From: Perkinsus olseni
Taxonomy: Eukaryota; Perkinsozoa; Perkinsida; Perkinsidae
Direction: 5' to 3'
DNA: 59,752 nt
Assembly: GCA_013115135.1 (NCBI GenBank)
Contig: JABANP010000317.1
Coordinates: forward strand, 1-59,752
Made by a program: the position numbers and the translations under genes. Below the pieces are notes generated by a model. It was given only the letters and a program-made list of their open reading frames with translations, made no database searches and was not told where the DNA came from. Shown piece by piece: positions 10,662-21,266 of the stretch (position 1 is its first letter; every line of letters begins with the position of its first letter).

Positions 10662-10864
10662 CAGCTGAAGTGCCGATGCTAGATCTGGACCGACTTGTTG
10701 TCGATGGTGATTCCGGCAAGTCCACGGCCATAGCAGCCCTAGACCAACAACACTGTGGTTCCAACTCCGACACGGCTCCCCTCCTCACACTGCGAACGCA
10801 ACGCATATCACTACTACTGAGGGCAAAATACGAATACTACACGAAAGATGAAAACGTCGTTAGG

Positions 10865-13300
10865 TTAGTCAGTAGGCTGCTGCTCAGCAGCGGTGCTCTT
10901 CCCCACACTGGCGAGGCGTCGGTCTACAGGTGCTGGCTCCTCCGGTGCTGCCTCCTTCTCCTCGGCAACTTCAATAGCACCGCCAAGCATCTCATCCGTC
11001 AGCCCGTACTGCCTCTTCAGGTTCTCGACATAGTCTTTCATCTCCTTCCGTCTTTCCTTGGGGGCATCAGCTATGGCCTTGTTGCACTGCCCGATGTAGT
11101 CCTTCCATTGCTTTAAAGTAGCCGGGTCCATGGCCGGGGTCTGCGTAACGGCAGCCGGAGTAGCAGGACTGGCCGCAGCCACAGTTGCACTGCCAGTCGC
11201 GGGAGTCAGCGGGGCTCCGGGGCTCTGGGCACTCTTCCCAGCAGCTAGATCAGCCATAACCTGGTTGTAGGCAGCCTGAGCAATAGCCTGCTCTGCCGGC
11301 CATCTGAGGTACTGGGCGTTGGCCCAGGCCTGCTGTTGCTGCTGCTGAGCATTACCGAGCTGCTGAGCTTGAGCGCTGAAGTAGGCCCTACGACAAGAAT
11401 CCATCCAGACATTGTCTATCTCCCCGCCTCCACACTCACCCAGTGCTGTTGTCGAGGGCTGTCATCCTGAGGACGGCCTGATTGATGTCGTACGTGCCGG
11501 CCATGACGGACATCACATACTGAGCAGCCTTCTCGACAGCCTGCTCGGGTCCAGAGATGGTCATGTGACGATCTTCCTTCGACCCACGAGAGCTACGGTT
11601 ATCTGTCAGGAAAGGGAGGAAATGAAGACAGGAGGACGGTTCCCTTGATGGTCATTCCTCAATGCTGGAGTGTAATCACTTACTGTAGCACTAAGCGCTG
11701 ACTACAACGGTTCCTCATAACCAGATTTAGAGTGAGAAGAATGAGGAGAATGGCAGACGACAAAGGCAACTGCAGAATCGGTCAGAAAGGGAGGTTTTCA
11801 GTAGTGGTAGCAGCAGCAGCTAAACTACACTCAAATTGAAATATCAACCTTCACATACTCCCGCTGCCCTGATCGGAGAACCGTCGGAAGATGCCGCTGA
11901 TGATGATGTCCAATGCGCGCCGAGCAACTTACCAACTTCGAGCTTGGCACCCGTGTCTGCCTCGATGGTTTTGATGACAGATCCCTTCGGCCCGATAACA
12001 CTTCCCACATGAATGTGCGGGATGACGATCTCCTACCGAAAACACAAGTGTGACGCAAGAGACAGGAGAGACGCCCTATCGGGTTTTCAACCATCGACCG
12101 TACGAGATGGAAGCTCGGGTACAACCAGAGGCAAGCGCATCTTTCGAGTTCGACAATGCTGTGATCAAGCTCACCAATCCAGCGTGGCTCGAACGACTCA
12201 GCGGCAACCAGGAACGTGTATGCCGTCCCCAGCAATACTACCTTTCTAATTTCCTTCCCGCCAGCCGCAATGAGCTGCTCATCAGTGTAGTCGTCCCAAT
12301 TGCCGACCATCGCTTGAACGTAGATCACAGCGCCGTCGACGCAGGTTTGCGTAGCTGAGAACACGGAAGCTGCGCTGTCGCGTAGGAAGACAGCCGAAAT
12401 CCTCATCATAGTCGCCGCTCACTAATAGGAGCGAAAGACATTCTCACACCCAGTACGGCATCACGATGAGTGAGTAGAATCAACGGGAGGTTCAGCGTTG
12501 GCAGGGGAACCATTCATCGGGGGAGAGGAGAATGCCGCCGAGGTGTCTTACGGCCAGAGATCTTCACTCTTGCGAAACCTCCGGGCTTTCCAGGTTGGCA
12601 TTGTATCTTGCACAGCGTCGTGGTCTGCAGTTGATTGATGGTCGCGCCACGTGGTCCGATAACCTGACGCCACCAACGCTGCCACCAACCACGAGATGGC
12701 GGCTCTGGCCTACCCTCCCCATCACCGACTGTGGGCACTTAACCTCACGGACGAATTCTTCAGGTATCGAGGATGCGATGACAGCACCGTAGGCACTGGC
12801 AGAGCCCTTCTCGCCTATCAGAGAGGAAAGCAGTCTCGCCATGCTCGCGCCCCATGTGGCCCCATTAATCACCTTCCGGAGTGATGTCGAGTCTGGCTGG
12901 AGGTGTCATGGGCACCGGTGGGGCAGGCACTTGCTGGGCCGGCGGAGGCGGAGGCACATGCTGGGCCGGCGGAGGCGGAGGCACATGCTGGGCCGGCGGC
13001 GGTGGCGGTGGGGGTGGCTGCGCCAGGCTTTGTGGAGGGCGCTGCACATCTGCAAAACGACCCATAAAAGAGCCAAAGACAGGAGGAGCACTCACTTGCC
13101 GTCACTCGTGCCGCAGCAGCAGCGGCCGCTGCCGCAGCCTGAGCCACCAGATCCGCAGTGGCTGGCTTCTTCTCAGGCGGTGGCATCGCGGACTCGCTGG
13201 TTGCATTGCCACTACTATTGTCATTGGTAGCGCTCTGGTCCCATCCGCGTTTCACACCTGCTGATGACCCAGCGGAGGATGTCATACCGCTGCTGTCCAT
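10865..13300 (-). CDS. multi-KH-domain RNA-binding protein (FUBP/KSRP-like layout)
   Basis: Minus-strand gene starting MDSSGMTSSAG at 13300, with an N-terminal alanine tract and a proline-rich repeat (PPPPPAQHV, three times). KH domains are seen by their GxxG loops: KCPQS-VIGPRGATINQLQ (intron between S and V) and EIVIPHIHVGSVIGPKGSVI. Other KH pieces read NWDDYTDEQLIAAGGKE and DRHMTISGPEQAVEKAAQYV. The C-terminus (11404-10865) is rich in Gln and Ala and then highly charged (KERRKEMKDYVENLKRQYG). KH domains bind single-stranded RNA or DNA. The FUBP/KSRP comparison rests only on several KH domains flanked by low-complexity tails. Introns are short except for the one near 12013-12220 with ends gtagta...ggtag. 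Confidence 0.75.
12935..13015 (-). repeat. 27-bp in-frame direct repeat (proline-rich)
   Basis: Three tandem copies of a 27-base unit encode PPPPPAQHV-type nonapeptides inside the KH gene. The first two copies are nearly identical at DNA level, so the array is recent or gene-converted. Such tracts often bind SH3 or WW domains, or profilin; that is only a possibility here. Confidence 0.85.
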
Positions 13301-13344
13301 GATGAGAGGTAGGGAGTATCTTAACGTTGCCTGAAACACGCCAG

Positions 13345-13860
13345 CCTCGACCTAGGATACTTCCTCAGAGGTCCATCCTCCCGCGGTTGGTCCAACGCAA
13401 CTCACCGTCGTCAAGAAAGTCGGATGGATCACAATGACGATTAGCTACTCAGGATTAACGCCAGTAAATTATTAAGTTAAACTACATTCGACAACAACAG
13501 CAGAGCTGCCGCTGTCTTCAGCAGCCCTCGTTTTCCCTCATGAGCACCATAAGAGTAAACGACTGAAGAACAGTAGACTACTAGAAGGATCTGTACACTC
13601 AACGTTATAGCGGGTAACGACGTAGGTGTAGCAATGATGATAGAGAAAGTGATAAGAATAGAGAAGAAGAGTTGTAGTAGTAGCTAGTGGTTAGTAGTAA
13701 TAGAAGGAAGAAATCATATTAGTTTGTTTCGGCTGGTACCAGGACACCACCGATGCTGCTTTCAAGCGTCGGGCGATAATACTGATGAGCCTGGATGAAC
13801 AAGAGGCCGGAAAAGCAGAAACCTCCTGAGAGGTCTTCACACACGGTACGGTATGGGCGG
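13345..13860. other. intergenic region between two KH genes
   Basis: No gene is visible. The region is rich in AGTAG/TAGTAG-type purine tracts (about 13620-13710) and probably contains the promoter of the downstream KH gene and the terminator of the upstream one. No specific element was recognised. Confidence 0.4.
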
Positions 13861-14041
13861 GAAACACTCATACCACACCTTCAGAAAATACAAGGTTCCA
13901 GCCTCGTGGTTCTCGGGTGAAGCCGAGGACCACACTGTACAACATGATACAGAATAAAAATGAACTTCATACGCCAAGCGGGCATCATCTACAGGCAGCC
14001 CTGACAGAGCGACACCTGCCGTATCTTGGGAGCAGCGGGCG

Positions 14042-15990
14042 TCACCTTCTACTGCGGAACTCCTCTTGCCGACGCCGGACTGCCTCATCGATGTCGTAAC
14101 GACCCTGATTGGAGGAAGAATAAACTCCTCTACCGACCAGCGATGCGAGACGGCTCACCTCGAGGACTTCATTCACAAGCTGGGTCGCCTTGTCTAGGCT
14201 CGCAGGAGTGCCCCTCATCACCAACGGTCTCGGAGCTCCACGCACGGTTCCTTTTTCCATCGTAAGAATAACACCAGTATCGTGCTTGATGGCCCACAGT
14301 ACCGCACCTTGCGGACCAACTACGTTGCCGATGTACTCGAAGGGGATCTCCAGAACACGCGTTTGGCGTTCATTGTCGCCTCCGGCCAGATGTGAGCTTC
14401 TGCGAGAAGAGCTGCCCAGCGTCGAATACGAGTTTGCTTCACTTGCGGCACCGAACGGCGACAAGACGGGAGCATTTCTGATAGAAAAACCATAAAATCC
14501 CATCGGGCTTGAGATGCTGAGCGACTTACTCTCCCGCATGGTCCGCAACTCGCTGAGCTTCCACGTTGCTTTCAATCATAGCAACTGCAACGTCGTACGC
14601 GGCAGCAACCTCTGGGCTCCTGCCGGATATTGTCAGAGTTCGAGTGCTGGTATCATCAGCAGGGAGGGGGCTCGGGGTGAATACCGAAGGGGCTGAAAGA
14701 AGGGAAACTGATACTTAACTGAACTGAACTTCGTCACAGTGGCAACCTCTTACCAAGACTTGACAGACTCGTACCGTCCAATTCAAAGGGGTTGAAGGTG
14801 GGAGCTGACAGAAAAAAAGATTCCCCAAGCTCAACGTAGAAGAGGTTCTTACATTCGAAAGTAACCGTGGCTCCCGAGGCCCCTTCCAGCTTCGCGAAGC
14901 AGTTACTACCGTCAGGGCTAGTCATAGAATACGCGATCTCCTCGGGGATGTGGACGATCTGAAGAGAAGCGAATCCAGTCAAGTGGCGTCGAGTGAGCTG
15001 TTACCCTCTCCTCCCAAACGTTGCCGCCGGCGTGCCTGGTGAACCCAGGACCGGCTGATTGCGACTTAGCACGACGATCCAGCTCCTGCTGAAAGACAGC
15101 GCAGTAAGTGTTGTACTGGCCTTGGAGGACGTCGTGGATCATCCATGCGGCAGCGGCGATCTGGTCTGAGCCTCCTATTAAAGTAAGTGCATGGTCGCCC
15201 GGATGGTTCGCTCGAGGGTCGCCATCGGGTAAGGGCGCTAGAATCAACTTAGCACCAGAGTCTCTCTGTATAGCACGAATAACAGCACCGCGTGGACCGA
15301 GAACATCGCTGACGCGGGCAGCTGGTATAGTAAGGACCTGAAAGAATCGTCGATGCTTACAGAAGTTGGTCGAAAGTTGGTATTACGCTTTTGTCGTATC
15401 CCCTTGGCATCTTCCCAACATGGGATGCCAAAGAGCCTGATATGATCTCCTGCACTCTATTTTTGCATTCTTGCAAGGCGAGATCAGTATCTGCAGCGAC
15501 ATTTCCATCATCAGCAAGCATCAACCTTGGATGCCATAAGATACTACTTGCCGCTAGCTTCAGCGTCACACCCGCGTTGTTGCCATCGGGGTCGACTGCG
15601 TCCTCGCCGAGTTGAATGACACACCTTGATTCGACTTGGATGTCCACTAGCTTCGCCATCAGCTTCCGGAGAGCCTCTCTGGGGCAGACCATGGAGCATT
15701 GATAACGACCCACTAGAGGCTTGCCAGCCTGGGCGCCATAGCCGGTAACCAGGGCGCTCAACGGGGGAGCTGAAAGGTGAGAAGGTACAAAAGAAACATC
15801 ACAACCATATTCTCCACATCACCGTAGAACATGCCGCACAAACACTCTGAGAGTTGCTAATGGAGTGGTACGACGAAGACTGATGAACCTTCTTACCAAC
15901 AGCATCCTTGAAAAGGGCTGGATTGAAGGGTGAGAATCCAGGCGGAGCTTTCAGGGACCCTGGTACCGAAACATAGTACTTGTCCGACAT
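14042..15990 (-). CDS. second multi-KH-domain RNA-binding protein
   Basis: Minus-strand gene starting MSDKYYVSVPGSLKAPPGFS at 15990 and running to a stop at 14042. A first large exon (15761-15357) reads RYQCSMVCPREALRKL and ends YDKSVIPTFDQ. After a short intron comes a clear KH domain with VLGPRGAVIRAIQRDSGAKL. A KH-like segment without a normal GxxG (VHIPEEIAYSMTSPDGSN) follows, then LTISGRSPEVAAAYDVAVAM, and a last KH with RVLEIPFEYIGNVVGPQGA. The tail is RRRQEEFRSRR. It is arranged head to tail with the other KH gene, which suggests an old tandem duplication, though the proteins are strongly diverged. It is a probable RNA regulator with unknown targets. Confidence 0.7.
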
Positions 15991-16277
15991 GCTCTGATGA
16001 CCGACCAAAAGGCTCAGAAAAGCACTAACGGAGAGGGCTCATCTCATGCAAGCCTCTGTAGAAGCTTTCCTTATACATCGTGCTGTACATGGTACAATCG
16101 CCACGTCTCTCAGTGGGTCATGCAGGGAGCTACTTGGCGCGGAGTAATTTCGAAGCGACTGCAGGTGAGACCGACCAGAAGGGTGGTACTGGTATGTTTT
16201 AGATGAAGCTGAACGGCAGTCGTCGCGGTCGTTCAACAAACCGATTCTGAAACTCAGAATCGATTCTACTTGTAAAA

Positions 16278-17792
16278 ATGGATCCCACAGTCGATTCTGA
16301 GGTACAGAATTGCTCAATTGTAACGGGGGGTTCAACAACCCCATCTGTGTTTCTTAGGCCTCCGTTAAGGAGGACCAGACAAGCTCCTGATAGAAGACCC
16401 AAATTGTCGAGGATATTTTCTTGGAGGTCGTTCCCTATCAGACAACCATAACGTGGCCTATCCGGACCAGCAGATAGCAGAGGTAATATACCGATCCCCA
16501 CACTCGGATGAACTGGCCGGTCCCAGGGATTGAACCTGGCTGTCAAGCAAGTCCGCGGAGCGCTCGACGCCTCCCTCTGCCGGGACCATGTAGTAGAGAT
16601 GGAGAACCCTCAGGTGAAGTGGCCCAATATATTGATCTCTACTGTTAATGATCATAGTGGGTCAGGGCGAGTCCTCTCGGCACGCCAAGCCCGGCAGCTC
16701 TATGAACTGGTACCGGCTCTCCCCCAACGTCATCTGTTCGTCCATCTATCGACTGCAGCAAGTGCGGCGGCAACTGCAGGAACAGCTGGCACGGTGGCAA
16801 ATGGCGGAGGAGTTCAACTGCGATAGTAATACTCGGGAACAAGATCCTCTTTCTCGGGGTTGATGTTGGCGCCTTAGAGCAGCCGATCATGACTGCCTTT
16901 CTTAGAGTGCAATCGTGTCTTCGATACCCTGCGGGCCATATCCTTGGTTGGGGCGGATGGGCTGTTCCATTGCGATATCTGTGATAGAGAGCTCACCGCT
17001 ACCAATAATAAGGACAAGAAGGCGGAAGTGGAGAGCAAGATCCTACGGGCAACGCAACAGCTGTCGGGCCTCGAGCGAAGACTGGAACTATGCAGGTAGT
17101 TGTGGGTGCGGCCTGGTTGAACCCGTCTCGCGAGGGCTTTGTGTTCTCTCAGAGGAATGTATGTCCCACGACCAATGGTTGTAAAGAAAACGATGCTAGA
17201 GAAGATACGGGCTGAACGGGCGAAGGAAGAGGCAGCCATGGAAAACAACGCGAACGGCGGGCCTAGTGTCAGTACTGGAGTGCAGGAGATTTTCGGGAAC
17301 GCTGGGGAGTGGAAGCCGCAGGCCAACGTGCCTTCGCCCAACCAGTCGTCATCGTTCGGCAAGACTGCAGTAGCAGCTCCCAGCTGGCTGAATGCTGAAT
17401 CCACTACAACTAAAATCGAACTGGATTCTATAGTAAACCACAACAAGGATCAGGTCAAGAAACGGCCTGCAGAGGACACCTTTGATAAGGAGGCGTTCGA
17501 GCGGGTGAAGCGACAGGAGCTTGCGAGGGAGGCGGAGAAGTTGAAGCACTTCGACGTCACCCGCCTGCCCGGCGCTCAGGAGGTTATGGCGCAGCGGCCC
17601 ATGAAGGCTGAGTTGAAGGAGGAGCCCGCGTCGCATAAGGCCGATGTTATGGTTACGGTGGCCGGGGTCCGTTATAGACTCTCAGTGGTACGGGAAAGAG
17701 ACGATCTGCAGGACCAAATGACCGATGAGGAATACCAACGGTATGATGAGGAAGTTCAGAAGTTACTAGCTGCCGCTGGGGGCGCCAGTTGA
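16278..17792 (+). CDS. GTF2E1: transcription initiation factor TFIIE, alpha subunit
   Basis: Plus-strand gene for the large TFIIE subunit, which helps load and regulate TFIIH at Pol II promoters. Exons encode a winged-helix part (LSDNHNVAYPDQQIAE, then QVRGALDASLCRDHVVEMEN), the segment MNWYRLSPNVICSSIYRLQQ with a helix VRRQLQEQLARWQMAEEF, and the zinc-ribbon second half FHCDICDREL preceded by ECNRVFDTLRAISLVGADG. The last exon (about 17155-17792) is charged and ends MTDEEYQRYDEEVQKLLAAA. The first cysteine pair was not clearly located, so one exon edge near 16830-16880 is uncertain. The start at 16278 (MDPTVDSE) is plausible but not proven. One intron (about 16485-16550) contains a tRNA T-arm-like sequence. 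Confidence 0.75.
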
Positions 17793-18335
17793 TGATGTTT
17801 TGATGTCGTTGTGTTGCTGAGAAGTACCGGGATGGGCGGGGCATCATAGCGTTTTCATTCCGTTAATGGTCGCTCGTCGGCTACAGCTGCCGTCGTGATG
17901 GAGGTCGAGGTAGTCCTGGGCGCTGCATTGAGCGATGAGGTGCGTCTCCTGCATCTGGATGGCACCCTGTTGTACCATGGCAGTCGGATGGCAGGTTTCG
18001 GCGACCGCTGGTCGGCGGTCGTGCCGTGCTTTCAGTGAGGTCTCCGATTGAATGGTTTTAATCAGGGAACATGTTGTTAGTGTCCCGCCGTTGAACACCG
18101 CGGATGGTATCGGCCTCGCTGCGATATTCCACGTCATTCGAATTCGCTGACCTTACTGAGTGAACGTTCCTGGAGCGTGCGATAGCTGATACCGATAGGC
18201 GCTTTAAACTGGTGTTATCAGCAGTTTAGTAGCATTCATCATCGTAATGACCTCCACCACCATCAAACCTCCTCATACCACAACTTTGCTGATTTATATC
18301 AGCATGACCATGATAAGGTGAGGGCTCAAAGGCGT
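17793..18335. other. intergenic region 3' of TFIIE-alpha
   Basis: No gene supported. Minus-strand frames here lack recognisable motifs and look like shadows. The region probably contains the 3' UTR of TFIIE-alpha and the promoter of the next plus-strand gene. Confidence 0.35.
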
Positions 18336-18339
18336 TGTT

Positions 18340-18926
18340 GGAAGCTCTACACTTGCCGTTCTCTTCATCAGTCTCTTCGTTGGTGGCTGCTATTCTTACG
18401 GCGGACTCAACGTTAGAAGGCCCGAGGGGTCACACAAGATACTCGAAGCGGAAGCTGCTCCTAGGGTGAATAGTAGCCATTTCGAATTCCTCCTATCCTT
18501 CCGGCTCAGGCTAATGAAGACTCGTGCTATGCTGAGGTCTTTGGCGTTCACGTTGTTTTCAATAGAGTTGGCGATGGTGTCTATGAGGGCGTCACTATGA
18601 AGTGCGGTAATCGTGCTGTGCGCATGGCGGGCGTCGAGGGCTATTCTGTGATGAAGGAATACCTACTACGTAATGGCAATATTAATGGAATTACCGCAGT
18701 CAAAGATGGGTCTCTTTCTTTAGGCGTTGAGGATGCCCACGGCTGCAACGACGTCTACAACAAGTTCCACCGTGGGGACCAGTACGCATTAATCCCGACC
18801 TCGCAGATCTACCAGCAACTCGAGGTTTGTCCGTCGTCTAGCATTGGCGAATTTGAGTGGATCTCAACTCCTCAGGCTTCGTTCGATAAGATTAAGAGGA
18901 AGTGTGGTAGCGATGATTCGGCATGA
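18340..18926 (+). CDS. small secreted protein of unknown function
   Basis: Two exons are visible. The first carries a strongly hydrophobic leader, STLAVLFISLFVGGCYSYGG, followed by EGSHKILEAEAAPR. An intron of 44 nt (gtgaatag...ggctcag, about 18448-18510) removes a frame change and leads into ANEDSCYAEVFGVHVVFNRV, then CGNRAVRMAG, VEDAHGCNDVYNKFHRG and the end CGSDDSA-stop at 18926. The cysteines and signal peptide suggest an exported or lumenal protein. The start codon is not resolved: a stop lies just upstream of the leader in frame, so a further 5' exon is likely. No family was recognised. Confidence 0.5.
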
Positions 18927-19326
18927 TCAGCGTTGCGTCAGTTGTTCTTGTTGTTATGCTTGCCTAGTGTGCAAGCTGCATGTCAGCATGTTGAGATGTA
19001 ACAGCGAGGGATAACCTCGCAACAACCGTCATGGTCCTCTCGAGTTCGAGTCGGGCAGCGTTAGGCAGTTGGTTTGTAGGGGAGGCCGTCGGGAGAAGGC
19101 TCGATTTCAATCGCTTCGGGCGAGCACCTCGGAAGTGGTGGATTTGTCGGTAGTCAGGAAGGATGGGTATCATCTGATTGACTTCGAGTTGCGTGCGATG
19201 TGGTACAGCACTCGGCCTGCTGTGGTAATGTGTGGTAGACCTCCAGCCAAGCTCGCTTGAAGAGTGACGAGATTGTCGGTAGGTCAGTAAGGGTTGGTAT
19301 CATCAATGCAGCCTTTTTGTTTCCTG

Positions 19327-20930
19327 ATGGACGCTCGTCGGAGCTCTTCGGCAACAGCTGCTGCCGCCTCGGCCGTATCGGAGCTTGAGGATATCTTCGA
19401 GGCGCTGTCGAACGACCGGGCGGGCCCATTCGATCTGGAGAAGGTAGTTGAGGGGGTCTTTGTTGTCCTGAGGCAGTGTAAAGACAGGTCCTGTCGAGCG
19501 GTAAGGTGAAGGGCGCTGTTCAACGGGGAAGCAAAGAGGTCTTGAGGACCCTCATAACGCAGTTCCCCTGGCTCTCACCATCGTGAGCCATCCCCGTAAG
19601 ATTCCTCTTTCAAGACTCGGTTCAGGGCAACGATTGGTGCACGGAATAGACACCTTCTGAAGGACCTGTTGGTGGCGGGGGCCTCGGTCGGGATCCAGCA
19701 CGCTACAGACGTAATCCCTCTTTTCTAGCAGCAGATGGCCCCTCGACTGCCCCTCCCTTCACCAGGTGATAGCAGCGTTGATTAACGAAGCTATCCTATT
19801 GGTGGACCCTACTGTCGAGGGTAGTGCTAAGAAGACGGCGAAGGTTCGAGTGGTGCTGGGCAAGGCGACCTTTCCCGATTTGGCTGCGGTAATGGTCAGG
19901 GGTTCCGATCAGGATAGATTCTTCGGAGTAGTGGATATTGGATAGAACTGAGGGCGCTCAACAGACCTCTCCTGACCTTCTGGCAGCTTCCTGAGAACTC
20001 GAGAGGGAGCGTCTGTTGGACAACCTAGGCGAATCTGATTGAGCCGCCGATCAGGTCCGTGCCCGCTGCCGACAGATGCTGAAAGAATATGATGTCAACG
20101 AACTGTTGTCTGATGATGACCAGAATATCATGCTGCAGCTCTTGCGGTATCATCCTCGTAAAGTTACCAATCATTTGGGGGAGCCACCGCGAGGGGAGCC
20201 CCTGGAGCTCCCAGGAAGTCGTGGACGCTGTTAACGTGGTCTTTGTGGGCTACAATGGTAATGGAAGAGGGCGGGCTGGGGGAGGTTCGAATCCCAGTGG
20301 CGATATTTTTCTGGATTCCTACTCGGAAATAGTGCACTCCTTCACATTGAATTCTCGGTCGAGGTCCGCCGCTTCGTGGAAGCAAAACTTGCACTAGCAG
20401 TAGCGGTCTCCGGATGGCTCCTGTGGTAGAGGCCATACACTAGATGGTCTGAGAATCCCTATTCCGACGACACCTCCGAATCTGCTGCGAGCGCTCGTGA
20501 ACCGAGAATTGGGTTGGATGGTCTGGTTGCGGACCGACTGGATTTTGTAGCAACGACGCACTCCTTTCCTTCTCAGAGGACCACGACTGTCGATCGTTCT
20601 TCGTCCAGTGGAAGTCCGACATGTCGGCTGAGGACTTCTCCTACGTGCAATGCGTTCAGCAAGTATGTCTATCGCTCCCATGAGGATAGTGCTCGCAGTG
20701 ACTATGGTCCTTGGAGTATCTCTCTGATTCTGCTCGGCTCAGTTTCCCCTACCGACAACCGAGGCTTTGGACCTCATCACCGACTGCCTGGTAGAGGTTG
20801 CGGGTTCCTCGGTACCCCGAGTCGAGATCAATATGGGTCAGCTTGTTGCGAAGAAGATGCCGTTTAGGATGAAACCGCTGGATACGCTGAGGATGTGAGT
20901 AGCCGTCTGGAGGGGTTGGGATCTGTTGAT
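19327..20930 (+). CDS. DCL / DUF3223-domain protein
   Basis: Exons on the plus strand encode MDARRSSSATAAAASAVSEL (19327), a helical piece KTRFRATIGARNRHLLKDLL, and VIAALINEAILLVDPTVEGS. Then come NELLSDDDQNIMLQLLRYHP (about 20095-20160) and, after an intron, DCRSFFVQWKSDMSAEDFSY (about 20577-20650). The pair LLxYHP...CRSFFV...DFSYVQC is the signature of the DCL/DUF3223 domain, known from plant DCL (plastid rRNA maturation) and from the C-terminus of plant Pol IV and Pol V. A following exon reads TTEALDLITDCLVEVAG. Several exon joins are unresolved, and the 19.3-kb part could belong to another gene. Role is not inferred. Confidence 0.5.
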
Positions 20931-21266
20931 GTATGGTTCTCTAAGGTACACTCGGTTTTGCTTCAAGGTGTGCAAAAAGGCCAAGAGACCACACTTGATA
21001 CACAAGAATGTAATGACGCAGCCTCTCCTTTGAAATCGATCTTATACCCGAAAATGAGGAGATAGACCCCAGCTGACCATCCACATCACGCTCCGATTTA
21101 TGCGTCCTCTGCTGGCGATGAGACAGAGAAATTCTTAAAAGGTTTGGTTGTCTTCGTACTGTGAAGATTCCTCGCTACGTAGTTTCGAGTGGTACTGTGG
21201 CAGTAGGCGTCATGCTGTTCTATCTGAGTCGTGTCACAGCGTTTTCGCTCCAGCTGTCGTTAAGAA

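Noticed and set aside
12881..13264. Glycine- and tryptophan-rich plus-strand frame
   Set aside because: It is the antisense shadow of the proline-rich repeat and alanine tract of the KH gene.
16505..16595. Possible tRNA gene on the minus strand (B-box-like CCAGGTTCAATCCCTGG with GGTCCC upstream)
   Set aside because: The acceptor strand after the T-arm (GACCGGC) does not pair with the 5' candidate, no anticodon arm of the right length forms, and half of the span is a TFIIE-alpha coding exon.
20275..20310. GGTTCGAATCCC suggestive of a plus-strand tRNA
   Set aside because: The flanking stem is mis-spaced and no cloverleaf can be drawn. It sits among exons of the DCL-domain gene.
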